Assembly: GCF_949987515.2 (NCBI RefSeq)
Contig: NC_082694.2
Span: 42,804,451 to 42,868,450 of the forward strand
Origin: Delphinus delphis
Lineage: Eukaryota; Chordata; Mammalia; Artiodactyla; Delphinidae
Direction of reading: 5' to 3'
Length of the DNA stretch: 64,000 nucleotides
The notes beneath the pieces are model-generated. The model ran no database searches. It saw only the letters and a list, made by a program, of their open reading frames with translations, and had not been told where the DNA came from. The translations under genes and the position numbers were made by a program. How positions within the stretch are numbered: the stretch's first letter is position 1; the number at the start of each line of letters is the position of its first letter. Shown here piece by piece: positions 46,576 to 57,636 of this stretch.

Positions 46576-47410
46576 AATACATAGATAGTTTATTTAAAAC
46601 ACACCTTTTAAAGTGTGCAGCTTAGGGAATTCCCTGGCAGTCCAGTGGTTAAGACTCCGAGCTTTCAGTGTCGAGGGCAAGGGTTCAGTCCCTGGTCAGG
46701 GAACTAAGATCCTACAAGTGGTGCAGTGAGGCCAAATAAATAATCAGGTGTGCAGCTTATTGCATAGAGTTGTACATCTGTCACCACAACCATTTTTAAA
46801 ACATTTCATTACTCCAGAAAGAAACCCTGTGTCCTTAGCGATTCCCTCTCCCTCCATCTTCCCAGTCTCCTGACAACCACTAATCTTTATATCCTATAGA
46901 TTTTCCACTTCTAGATATTTCATATAAATGGAGTCATACTATATGTGGTCTGGTGTGTTATGACTGGCTTCTTTCACTTAGCATAATGTTTTCAAGGTTC
47001 ATTCATGTTGTAGCTCTTACTAGTATTTCATTCCTTTTGATGGCTGAAAAACATTCTACTGTATGGATAAACCACATTTTATTTATTCATTCATCAGTTG
47101 ATGGACATTTAAGTTTTCCTCGTCTTTTGGCTATTATGAAAAATGCAGCTATGAACATTCACATATAAGATTTTACATGGACGTATGTTTTCATTTCTCT
47201 TGAATATATATACCTGAAAGTGGGATTGCTGGATCATATGGTAGCTTTAGGTTTAATTTTTGGAGGAACTGCCAGACTCCTTTCCAAAGTGGCTGCAACA
47301 TTTTACATTCCTGTTAGGAGGGTCAAAGTCTTCAATTTCTCCACTTCCTCCCCAGATAACACGTTGTATTATCTGTCTTTTTGATTAGAGCCATCCTGGT
47401 AGGTGTGAAG
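46575..47410 (-). pseudogene. Old L1 3' end split by a SINE, minus strand
   Basis: The reversed L1M-type 3'UTR ('acacaccttttaaagtgtgcagctta ... gcatagagttgtacatctgtcaccacaacc') runs into the ORF2 end ('gtgggattgctggatcatatggtagc', 'gaactgccagactcctttccaaagtggctgc'). A SINE at 46625-46747 interrupts it. No frame survives. Confidence 0.8.
46625..46747 (+). mobile_element. Short tRNA-Glu SINE inserted in L1
   Basis: 'gggaattccctggcagtcc' head, B-box 'ggttcagtccctgg', end 'gtgaggccaaataaataatc'. Perfect 12-bp target-site duplication 'gtgtgcagctta' (46613-46624, 46748-46759). Same short type as 13744-13879. Confidence 0.9.
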
Positions 47411-47614
47411 GCAATCATTATTTTTGATTGTATATATGACCCTGCTTATTCTAATTTGGGTCAAAGTTAAAGTCTTAAATATTAAATACAATCCTATAGT
47501 ATTTTTTCTTATTTTTATTTTTAACTAGTGCCGTGAGTTTAGAGACTAATATTTTTTAAATGTTTGTGTAGATATTTTTTGCTTTATCCTATTATGGGGA
47601 ATCTTCAGTGGACT

Positions 47615-47985
47615 TCTATGAATTGCATGTTTGTGTACACCCCAAATTCATATGTTGAAACCCTGATCCCCAGTATGATCATATTTGGAGATGGGATCTT
47701 TGGGAGATAATTAGGTCATAATGGTGGGCCCCTCATAATTGGATTAGAGCCTTTATAAGAAAGAGACACCAGTCTCGGTCTCTCTCTCTTTCTCTCCCTC
47801 TCTCCCTCCCTCTCCACCATGTGAGGACATAGCCTGGAAGAGAGCTCTCCCCAGGAAACAAATCACCTGACCCCTTGATCTTGAATTTCCCAGCCTCCAG
47901 AACTGTGAGAAATAAATTTATGTGTTTAAGCCACCCAGTTGTTGATATTTTTTTATAGCAGCCTGAACCAACTGTGAAGACTACA
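47615..47985 (+). mobile_element. MLT1-type solo LTR
   Basis: Ordered MaLR-LTR-like blocks: 'aaattcatatgttgaaaccctgatccccag', 'gatgggatctttgggagataattaggtcataatggtggg', 'cctttataagaaagagacacc', '(ct)n', 'ccatgtgaggacatagcctgg', 'cagcctccagaactgtgagaaataaa' (with AATAAA poly-A signal) and 'agccacccag ... atagcagcctgaacc'. Only the LTR is present; no retroviral coding region. Boundaries are approximate. Confidence 0.75.
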
Positions 47986-49185
47986 GTGAACTTATTTTTT
48001 CTAGAATAATAGTAGTTATAGAATGGTGTTACTCCCCATGCTCTATATAACATGACAGTGGATCTCAATTTGACAATGGGTAAGATTTTACCCATTTTAG
48101 AATTTTAGAATCTCCTTAAAGTTTAAAAATAACAGTGGACTTAAAGACAGACAGAAGTTTACCTGGAGAAAGACTTGTGTATGTGTGTCTAGGGGTAAGG
48201 ACAGGGTGAGTATTTTCTTGTTGTTAGGAATTATCCCCAAGAATAAATAAATATATCTATTGTAACACATTCTGCTTAGAACCCTATTTTTATCCATTCA
48301 AGTACATGCCCTTTGAAGGTGAGAGGAGACCAATTTCTTTCATAAGGCAATAAGGAGTGCAGATTGCATCCTGACAATAACAAATTGTCAAATAAGGAGA
48401 GGCGTAGGTTTAGAAGAGGGATTTCAACAACAGGCTGCAATCCCAGGTCCAACTCTTTTATGATAATATAAAAATAAATTTTAGTGAAGAATTCCAGTGA
48501 AGATCGATAATAAAAAATCTGACAGTTTCTAAGGAGGAAATAAGTTGGTATTTTTTCTTTTATACTTCACGTTTATCAAAAGGATGACAAATTTCAAATG
48601 CTAGTGATATTTTATAGTCAATTAAAACAACTATTTACCTTAAACTATTTTCTATAGCATGCACAGGAAATATGTATTGTCTTTTTCTCTTTTCTTCTGA
48701 CAATGATCATAAACTACTTAAGAGATAACTTCTTTATGTGATACAGCTCCCACAGTAACAAGAAAAATATGCTTTCCACTAAAGTTCAATGTTTACTGAT
48801 AATAATTAACACCAAAATGACCACAGAAAAACTTTACACATCGTTTATTTTACTTCCTCTTTAAAATCACCTTAGTAATTTCATCCACAGTATTTGAATT
48901 ATAGTTGAGGCATATTAGAATATTTTAATGTAATTTACATTGCAAATGAATGAGAAATTCTGCTGTGTGGTCTTATGTGTAGATATCTAATAAATTAAAG
49001 GCAATTTTTCTACCCCACCTTCCCTTTCCTTTCCTGCATCCCAACTTTCCTTATTCCTATTGAGTTTATTCTAGTTGATAGAAAAGGTCATTAAAATATA
49101 TAACAAATAAATATGAACATATAGATAAAATAAGGAAGGGGGTGAAGGCTGTGGGAAGATTTTTAACTGATTAATAACAACCTCT
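47986..49185. other. Unassigned sequence
   Basis: No recognised repeat, exon or RNA. A short inverted motif 'gggtaagattttaccc' occurs at 48078-48093. Confidence 0.45.
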
Positions 49186-49189
49186 AATC

Positions 49190-49465
49190 TATGTTTGAAA
49201 GGTATCGCTGTAGCTGCTGTGTGCAACGTAGACTGTGTTGGGGGTAATTGTGGAAGCAAGGTGACTGCTAGGAGGCTATTGCAATAATCCAATTGAGAAA
49301 TGATAGTGTTCGGGACTGGAATGTAGGCAGTAGGGTTAATGGGAACAGTATATAGAATAGTATATTTTGGATATAGGAAAAGAGAAAATGAGGAGTCAAA
49401 GATGGCCTACACATTGGTGAGGTGATGTTATGAGTTTTAGTGTGAGGGCAAACAAAACAAAACAA
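49190..49465 (-). repeat. L2 fragment, minus strand
   Basis: 'ctgctgtgtgcaacgtagactgtgttggggg', 'ggaagcaaggtgactgctaggaggctattgcaataatcc' and 'gaggagtcaaagatggc' match the reversed internal region of L2, the same part seen near 35380-35680. Confidence 0.65.
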
Positions 49466-50377
49466 AACCAAAAACCTGATGCTGTATCTACTATGTGGAC
49501 CAAGAAAGGAATATGGGTAATTTCCCAGTTGTAAAACATAATCACAAAAACTAATTCAATGGGTATGTGATAAATATCAGGTGATGGCCAATGGTTGTAT
49601 GATTGTTGTCAAATCACATTAATTTTCACATTTCCCTGTATGTTTTCATAGTTTTCTGAAGGAAAAATGGAAAGCAGATGAAGCAGGAACTTTGTAGAAA
49701 TTCTACTTTTCTCTCTCATGTTTGGTATTTCTGTAGTAGACATTAGAACACCCTCTGCCAAGACCATAAAGGATCCAACACGTTGAGTTCAAGGTGTTGG
49801 AAACCATTTCATTATGTCCCAGAACAATAGCTTTCTGGAAACAGAATTGAATGGAAGTATCTTAAAATGACCTGTGTTTTTTAAAAAGTGAAAGAAATGT
49901 GCTATTACGTGTAACTGTGTCCCTCTTTTCAGTTTATAATATAATGAACTTTTAACTAATGGTTAAATTGTCAAATATAAAAACCTTCAAGATTTATACA
50001 AATTCCATCGTTCATGGAATATTTTACTGGAACAAAACTTTGCTTTTAATGAATTTGTAATTTAAAAATTAGTGCGAAATCCGGAGTGCTTTCCTTAAGC
50101 AATGTTGCTAAGTATAACAGAAATAGTCTTGCTTCTAGACATTTGCAGTCTCTTCCTGCTGACTACAGCATTATTTTGAAAGTTAGAAACTAGACTAATG
50201 ACAGAAATAAGCAAAAATAAGCTATAAGGCCTAAGTTATCCTGCTTTGAGGAGTCAGATAACAAATGTCTGAGTTAACTGCCTTTTATTTAGAGTGAGGT
50301 ACAAGATTTTAAAGGTTCCCCTCCTGAAGTATTTCTGATGTTTTCACACAATATCCCACATTCCACAGATATTGCTT
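49466..50377. other. Unassigned sequence
   Basis: An A-rich (aaaac)n patch at 49450-49475, otherwise nothing recognised. Confidence 0.45.
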
Positions 50378-50385
50378 CTCTATAC

Positions 50386-50548
50386 CAGGGGTCAACAAAG
50401 TACAAAAACATTGCCTGTTTTTATAAATAAAGTTTTATTGGAACACAGCCACTGATATTCATTTAGAGTTTTAACAAAGATGTTATGACCCAGAAAGCCA
50501 GTAATGTTCCCTATCTGGCCCTTTACAGAATAAGTTTGCTGACCTATG
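50386..50548. mobile_element. MER1-type hAT-Charlie fossil
   Basis: 'caggggtcaacaaag' start and 'gtttgctgacctatg' end are diverged inverted termini. The body contains 'ataaataaagttttattggaacacagcc' and 'ctatctggccctttacag'. Flanks 'ctctatac' and 'gtctatac' agree at 7 of 8 bases, an hAT-length target-site duplication. Non-autonomous, internally deleted. Confidence 0.85.
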
Positions 50549-52730
50549 GTCTATACAATGGCTCCAGGCTCCCCTGCTTTGCCTCTGGTGGTGTCCCCTC
50601 ACCAGATCCTCCAGAACTGAGCAGTTGTCTGGACTTCACCCCATTGGAAGCATGATCCCCAGACCCAAGACCCAGAAATATGGCTAAGACCAAATAGTGA
50701 TATTCAACAAAGATGCACGTAGCCAAGCTTAGGATGGTGGCTTACAGGAAGGACAGTGGTGGCAGCTAATGTTCTCTTCCCTGATCTGAGTGTTGGCTAC
50801 ACAGGTATGTTTGGTTTGTGAGAATTCATTGAGTTGCACAATTATAAGAGACACACATATCACAATTTAACAAAAAGTAAAAACCATGTATTGAGAGCTT
50901 GTGCATAAGGTGAAGAATCATAGAACTGACAGAAATACAAATTTCAAGTAGGGTTCTATTTCACTTAGTCATGGGCCATGCATTTCTGGTGAGGATGCCC
51001 CTGCTACTTTTTTACTTAGAGGCACCTTTTTATACTTGGCATATTAAAAATTTTGTTAATTTAAGTATGGTTTTGCCGATATAATAATCTCCTTAGGCAC
51101 AGGCCATGCTACTCTGTCTGGGATGTCCTTCTTTCTCACTCTCCTTAGCTTAAGAGCTGGGAGCCTCACTCAACTGTACAGATGTTCCCATGCATCTTTC
51201 CTTTACTCAAATCCAGAATCCTCACTCCCTGCTTTTTTCAAAGAAAGGAAGAAATGTTTTCACCTCCATTCAACCTCATAATAATCCCTATAATGATACA
51301 AGGGTAATCACAATGAAGCCAGGCTCTCACAGCATTATGCAGAATTTTCTGTTTGTCTTGAAGGTGCATTCTGAATAAAATGTACCTTTACCATGAAATA
51401 ACTAAAACGCCGATAAAAGCGCTTCCCCCCACCCCAGGAAAGGAGAAAGCAAGAGTGTTACTTATCTTTATGACGATTTCTCATACATGCCCTGAGCATT
51501 TATTGTCTAATGCACACATTGACAGCTTTAAAATACCAGTTTACTCCTCATGAGATGCTCACAGATCTTTTGAAAAATGGTCAGTGGGGTGCTAACACAA
51601 ATTTAGAAATCAACATTCCATCTTTTATCATGCATGCTTCTTGCTTTGGGTGCGAACCTGTGCCTAGGTAGCTTATAGAAAAGTTATTCTAGGCAGGTAC
51701 CTATTCTAGGGTACAGTACCTAAAACCATTTTTAACAAGTACCACTGTGTTTGGGTGTAAATTAGTTACTTAAAAGCATACACACCGATGAAAGCAACAC
51801 TTGGCAACTATGTCCACAGTTTAAACTGAGATAGTTTTCCAGCTGCTACCAATGAAAAATGGAAATTAAATTACCCTGACAAAGAAACAAACACAAATAC
51901 TTTGGTTTACTTAAAATGATAACTATTCCCTTCCACGCTGTCTCCCTCAAGCATCTCCTGGTTCACCCAAACTTTAACCTGTGGAAATTGGATCCTGAAC
52001 CTTCACTGACCCTTGGTCAGGAATTGCTCCAGGTAGCTCTGTCTTTTCCCTCCTCCACAACTCCCTCCCCCAACACATACTATTTATTAAGAACTTGTCC
52101 TCTCTTAATCCCTCCTAACTTTTCATCGGCCTGGCTTTGCATGGGTTGTCCTGGATTTACAGGCTTTATCTGGGGTTATTCCCTGGGATGCTGCTTGCAG
52201 TAATTGTTAGCTGCCCTAACACTTGGGTCCACAGACCTGAGCTGAATCACAGGCCTAGAGTTTTTTTGTGTGTGTGTGTGTGTTTTTTTAAACCCCAAGT
52301 AGTGTTTTGTTTGTTTAATTGGTTGGTTTGGTTTTGTTTTATTTTTTAAGGGAGTTGGGAAAGCGGCATTGCTTCTGTAATCTTCATCTCATATCACCTC
52401 TAACAAAGCTGTTAATTGTTGCCTTTGTAAATGAGTTTTCTTCCGGGCAGGCAGTTTGAGAAGTAGAAATAATACTGTTAAATAAAACGCTTTTACATTT
52501 ATGGATACGATCCTCATAATCTGAAGAGCCCTGTTCCATGGGGACTTAGATTCGGGGCCAGATCGGCAGATGATATATCATTCCATAATTGATATGAAGG
52601 CATTGCTGGAGTTCTCCTAATTATTAGCACCTGTGCTAGAGATAGGTGTGGGGATGCAACTAAAAGTATGCAGAAAACACAGTCTTCACTCACAAAGGTC
52701 TCAGCGTAAGTTGCTGCCTGGTTGGAATTC
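50549..52730. other. Mostly unassigned sequence
   Basis: A possible L2 trace ('ccatgctactctgtctgggatgtcc') lies near 51104-51250 and a (TG)n tract at 52268-52284. The 50544-50726 minus-strand and 51916-52203 plus-strand frames have no recognisable domain. Confidence 0.4.
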
Positions 52731-52860
52731 TAGGTGGGATGTCATAAAGCAAATAACTGTCCTGGTTTTCCCAGGACTGAGGGATTTCCTAGGACATGGA
52801 CTTTCAATGGTAAAACCAGGAGTCCCAGGGAAACAGAAACAGTTGGTCACCCTACTGGAG
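52731..52860. repeat. Palindromic DNA-transposon-like repeat
   Basis: A foldback: 'aactgtcctggttttccc' on the left pairs imperfectly with 'gggaaacagaaacagtt' on the right, around a centre near 52800; the distal end reads 'ggtcaccctac'. The layout suggests a MITE-like non-autonomous DNA element. Family not assigned. Confidence 0.5.
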
Positions 52861-53385
52861 AGATTTGTTTACTTTCTTGAAAACTTTCTGCAAAAGGAGG
52901 TTCTAAAATCCTTGGAAAAATGTAATATAGAGGATGTTTTAGCATGGAGTCAAACTAACTCTGGCTGTAATCACAATAGGGATCAACTTTTTCTATAAAG
53001 GACTTTGAGGGCAATATGGTTTTTATTGCAGCCACTCAACTCTGACAAGGTAGTATGAAAGCAGCCATAAACAATTAAATTAATGCATGTGGCTCTGTTC
53101 AAAGAAAACGTTATTTACAAAAAATAGGCCATGGCTGGATTGGGCCAACTGGCTATAGTTTGCTTACCCTGGAACCAAACTTTTCTTATTTTAAAATTGT
53201 TTTCTATAGTCTCCATGTATGGTCATATATATTTAGATATATACAAACAAATGTTACCATTTGGTTCACAGGTTTTATCACAAGGTTTTTCCTATCTATT
53301 TATAGAAGATGTATCATAGAATTTAAATTATTGCAAAGAAAGTATAAGAAAATGTAGAACATAGAGTTACTATATTAAAAATATG

Positions 53386-53443
53386 TTGTACTAGTCTAAT
53401 CCCTAGGATAATTATTGTACTAGTCTAATCCCTAGGGTAATTT
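53386..53443. repeat. 29-bp tandem duplication
   Basis: The unit 'ttgtactagtctaatcccta' plus 9 bp occurs at 53386-53414 and 53415-53443, nearly identical, indicating a recent local duplication. Confidence 0.9.
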
Positions 53444-53534
53444 TAACGTCACCTCTTATAATATTCTAATATATTTATTGATGTAGAAGTGTGATAAGGA
53501 AGAACTCTAAATTGGAGGCTATATTTACAATATA

Positions 53535-53767
53535 CAGTTGACCTTTGAACAACATGAGTTTGAACTGCATGGGTCCACTTATACGTGGATTTTTTTCAAT
53601 AGTAAATACTACGGTACTACATGATCTGCAGTTGATTGAATCCGCAGATGCAGAACCACATATATGGAGGAAACATGGCTACAGAGGAACTGCATATATG
53701 GAAGGCCAACTATAAGTTTTACTTGGATTTTCCACTTCATGGAGGGTCAGTGTTCCTGTCCCCTGTA
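53535..53767 (+). mobile_element. Tigger/pogo-type DNA transposon fossil
   Basis: Begins after a TA dinucleotide with 'cagttgacctttgaacaac', then 'tttgaactgcatgggtccac' and 'gatctgcagttgattgaatccgc'. It ends in 'ggagggtcagtgttcctg' without the expected right inverted terminus. It is a 3'-truncated, non-coding copy of a Tigger-like element. Confidence 0.75.
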
Positions 53768-54089
53768 GGAACAGCTGGACTTCTACATAGTTTATAGCGT
53801 TTGACTGTTTTAATTGTACTCTGCAACTTTCACCTCCCTAATCAAAGTGTACATAATCATCGTGAGAAACATTTCCCAAATCCAAGAAGCAGGTAGTGGC
53901 ACCATTTAGAGCAACAGCTTAGCTGCACACCATACTTCCTTCCCTCTTTGCTCCAGCCAGAGCCTCGGTGGTCCCATTCTGTTCCTCCTACCTGCAATGC
54001 TTCCTTCTGCCGTATTATCTTTGTCCAAGCTCTTCCCTCTACTTGGGATGTTCTTCTAGTTCCTTTTCATCAAGTTAAAATGGACCATC

Positions 54090-55821
54090 CTTGATGTAGT
54101 CCCACTTGTCTATTTATGCCTTTAGCGTCATATCCAATAAATCATCGCCAAGACCGATGTCAAAAACTCTTTGTTAGTTTTCTTTTAAAAATGTCACAGT
54201 TTCACAGCTTATTGAATTATTTTTTTGTATGGTGTAAGGTAGGGTCCAATTTCATGTTTCTTTGTGTGGCTATCCAGTTTTCCCAGTACCGTTTCATTGA
54301 AGAGACTATCCTCTACCCATTGGTTGTCTTCTTGGTACTCAATTGAGCATATATGTGTGGGTTTATTTCTGGGCTCTCTATTCTATTCCATTAATCATTA
54401 GATCTGTCTTTATGCTAGTACTATACTGTTTTAATTATTATAGTTATTAATATAGTTTTATATTTCAAAATCAGGATGTGTGATGCCTCCAGCTTTGTTT
54501 TTCTTGCTCAAAATTGCTTTGACTGTTTAGGGTCTTTTGTGGTTCCATATGAGTTTTAGAATTGTTTTTTTTCTATTTCTGTAAGCATGCCTTTAATATC
54601 CTTACTCATTATTGAAATATCTGTTCAGATTTTCTGTTTCTTCATGACTCAATCTTGGTAGGCAAAGGAAAAAACGAACAGAATGAAAAGGCAACCTCTG
54701 GAATGCAAGAATATATTTGTAAACCGTATATCTGATAACAGGTTAAATTTCCAACATATATAAGGAACTACTACAACTCAATAGCAATAAATAAATAGAC
54801 AGACAGATAAAATGGCAAAGGACTTGAACAGACGTTTCTCCAAAGAAGGCATACAAATGGCCAACAGGTATATGAAAAGATGCTCAATGTCATTAATTAT
54901 CAGGGAAGTGCAAATAAAAGCTGCAATATCACCTCACACCTTTTAGATAACAAGTGTTGGTAAAGTTATGGAAAAATCAGAACCCTTGTACACTGCTGAT
55001 GGGGATGCAAAATGGTGTAGCAGCTATGGAAAACAGTATGGAGGTTCCTCAAAAAATTAAAACAGTATTATCATACGATCAAGCAATCTTACTTCTGGGT
55101 ATATATCCAAAATAATTGAAATAAAAATCTCAAAGATAGCTGTATTTGCATATTTTCTGCAGCACTAATCATAATAGTCAAGATGTGGAAATAACCTAAG
55201 TGTGCATTTACAGATATATGGATAAAGAAAAAAAGTGGTATATACATACAATGGAATATTATTCAGCCTTAAAAATGGAAATCCTGTCTTTGTAACCATC
55301 TGGATAAACCTTGAGGGTATTATGCTAAGTGAAATAAGCCAGTTACAGTAAGACAAATACTGTATGATTCCACTTAGATTCCACTTATATGAGGTACCTA
55401 AAATAGTCAAACTCATAGAAGCAGAGAATGTAATAGTGGTTCCAAGGGCTGGAGGATGAGGAATTGAGGGGTTGTTATTCAAAGGGCACAAAGTTTCAGT
55501 TATGTCAGATAACTTCTTGAGGTAGCCTGTACAACACAGTGCCTATAGTTAACAATACCATATTGTGCACTTCAAAATTTGTGAAGAGGGTAGATCTCAT
55601 GTTAAGTGCTCTTACCACAAAGCAAAACAAAATGAAGCAAAACAAAATGACAAAACAAAGGGACAAAGGAAACTCTAGGAGGTGTTGGATATGTCTGTTA
55701 CCTTGATTGTGGTGATAGTATCATAAATGTTTGCCCATGTTCAAATGCATCAAATTGTACACATTAAATTTGTGCAGTTTTATGTATATCAATTATACCT
55801 CAATATAGCTTTTTAAAAAAG
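54090..55821 (+). mobile_element. 5'-inverted L1 inserted in L2
   Basis: The 3' part (about 54661-55821) is a plus-strand ORF2 tail and 3'UTR ending in 'caatatagctttttaaaaaa'. The 5' part (54090-54660) is ORF2 in minus orientation. In sense order the inverted piece ends with '...gggactacatcaagg' and the forward piece begins 'ggcaaaggaaaaaacgaac', parts that are neighbours in ORF2, so this is a twin-priming inversion with a small gap. The inverted piece also lacks about 1 kb of RT-encoding sequence between 'gaaacagaaaatctgaac' and 'aattctaaaactcatatgg'. Flanks 'gttaaaatggaccatc' (54074-54089) and 'gttaaaaaactgaccatc' (55822-55839) form the aged target-site duplication. All frames broken. Confidence 0.85.
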
Positions 55822-56034
55822 GTTAAAAAACTGACCATCTTTCAGATTACAGTTCAAATGTTGCTTCTTCAGGACATTCTTCCCTGACCTCCCTAAATAG
55901 GTCAAACTCTCTATTTTAGAGTCCCATATCACAGTGTTCCTTGCTTTTTTAAAAGCATTTGTCATAGCTGCAGTTTTATGATTTTATACTTGATTCTGTA
56001 TTTGTTTTCTTTTTCATGAACCTGTATGCTTCAT

Positions 56035-56228
56035 ACCTTTAAAAAAAAATTATAGTTGTTTTGCAATATTGTGTTAGTTTAAGGTGAACAACATAGTGGT
56101 TCAGTATTTTTGCAGATTCTGTTCCATTATAGGTTCTTGCAAGATAATGGGTATAATTCCCTATGTTATACAGTGAATCCATGTTGCTTATCTATTTTAT
56201 ACACAGTGGTTTGTGATACTGTAATTTT
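56035..56228 (-). mobile_element. L1 3'-end fragment, minus strand
   Basis: 'aaattatagttgttttgcaatattgtgttag', 'ggtataattccctatgttatacagtg' and 'ttgcttatctattttatacacagtgg' are the reversed L1 3'UTR of another subfamily than the one at 186-440. It interrupts the L2. Confidence 0.75.
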
Positions 56229-56400
56229 TTAAGAGATGTCTATCTGCCCTTCTATGTTATAAACTCTTAACAAGACAGGGACTATATGTGGTTTTGCTCA
56301 TCACCTTATACCCACAGTGTAGCATAGTACACTAGCATTTAATTAGTTGAATAAAGGGATACTGAATGAAGGAATAAAGACATGAATTAAATTTTAATTT

Positions 56401-57223
56401 GAAAGAAATAAGAGACCAAATACTTAGGATATGGGAGGATTTCTTTTGGAACAATCAATATTAGGAGGAATTTTGAAAGAAGGGATTTTGACCTGTGGTT
56501 GATATGTAAACATTTAAAAATTTGTGTTGGAGACACCACTGGTCAAGATTATCTTTACTTTATTAATTATCATATACATTTATAGAGGAATGTGCATTAG
56601 TATGTAAAATGTTTCAGATCCATAATGAGTTTTTATTGTGATAATGGTGTGGAGAATTTAAGCCCAACTGAAGTTTATTTCCATAGTACTGCATTACTTG
56701 CAGATCAAGATATTGACAACCAATATCATAATTAAAACTTAATCTTGTTTTCATTTGCTGCAGCTGCTATCAGCATATTTTTCCTTTATAGATATGGATG
56801 TTATACAAAGTATTACTTTTCTGTAATAATGGGGAGATTGAAGCTGTTTCTATATTCAGCATGAAGCTGAAGTTGGGATTCACTATGAATTATCAATCAA
56901 TGTGTGCATGTGTGAATTAAAGACAATTTATATTCAGCAAGTTGTGTTTTTCCTTCCTTAAGGCTATAGCGAAATAGGACCAGCAAAATGTGCATCCAAC
57001 TAAGAGAAAAGATGAGAGGGCATCTATGGACCTTATTCTAAAAAGTCCTCACAAATTTGCCTAAAGAACCCCAGTGGAAAATAATCAAAACAGCAAAGGG
57101 TTTTGCTTGATCTTCTTGTGTTGATGTTTTTAGCAATCATGACATCTGTTCAAGTGCTTGTTCACTGAGCTAAAGTTAGGAAGAGCTGAGCTTAAATTTT
57201 GTTTGTTAAGTCATTAAAAGTCA
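56401..57223. other. Unassigned sequence
   Basis: No recognised repeat or coding block. Confidence 0.5.
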
Positions 57224-57231
57224 ATCTAGGC

Positions 57232-57390
57232 CAATGTTTCTCACTCTTGGTTACACATTGGAATCGCCTGGGGACCTTCAACAACCACGGATGCTGGGCA
57301 CTACCCCTCAAGATTCTGACTTAATTGATTTGGGATGTGACCTGGGCAGCAGGAGTTTGGAAATCTCCCCAGCCAAGTTAAAAACCATTG
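57232..57390. mobile_element. MER5A-like hAT-Charlie fossil
   Basis: Ends 'caatgtttctcac' and 'aaaaccattg', body 'ggttacacattggaatcgcctggggacc' and 'caagattctgacttaattg'. Flanking 8-mers 'atctaggc' and 'atgtagga' agree at 6 of 8. Non-coding. Confidence 0.85.
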
Positions 57391-57484
57391 ATGTAGGATA
57401 GTTCAGACCAAGAGGGACTTTAGAGAAATCTGACAAAGCAAGCTCCTCTCTGTATGATGCTGACTTACCTTTTTATTTCTTCGT

Positions 57485-57636
57485 AACCGTTTCTCAAGGA
57501 GTGTTCCCCAGACTAGCAGCATAGATATCACATGGTAACATTTAGAAATGTAGACTCTCAGACCTACCAAATCAGAATCTGCATTCTCATATGATGCTCA
57601 AGTGTTTAAAATGAACATTAAAGTTTGAGAAATGTG
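57485..57636. mobile_element. MER20-like hAT-Charlie fossil
   Basis: 'tttctcaaggagtgttccccagactagcagcat', 'agacctaccaaatcagaatctgc' and the end 'aaagtttgagaaatg' follow the MER20 layout. It lies within 100 bp of the MER5A-like copy. Confidence 0.8.

Larger units (their letters stand above)
53930..56400 (+). repeat. L2 LINE 3' end split by two L1 insertions
   Basis: The L2 reads in three pieces: 53930-54089 ('tgctccagccagagcctcgg', 'cctacctgcaatgcttcc'), 55822-56034 ('cagttcaaatgttgcttcttcaggacattcttccctgacc', 'gcatttgtcatagctgcag') and 56229-56400 ('gacagggactatatgtgg', 'taattagttgaataaag'). It is interrupted by a 5'-inverted L1 and by a short L1 3' end. Confidence 0.8.

Noticed and set aside
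52633..52998. A 121-codon plus-strand gene
   Set aside because: The frame crosses the palindromic repeat at 52731-52860, with no domain or splice context.
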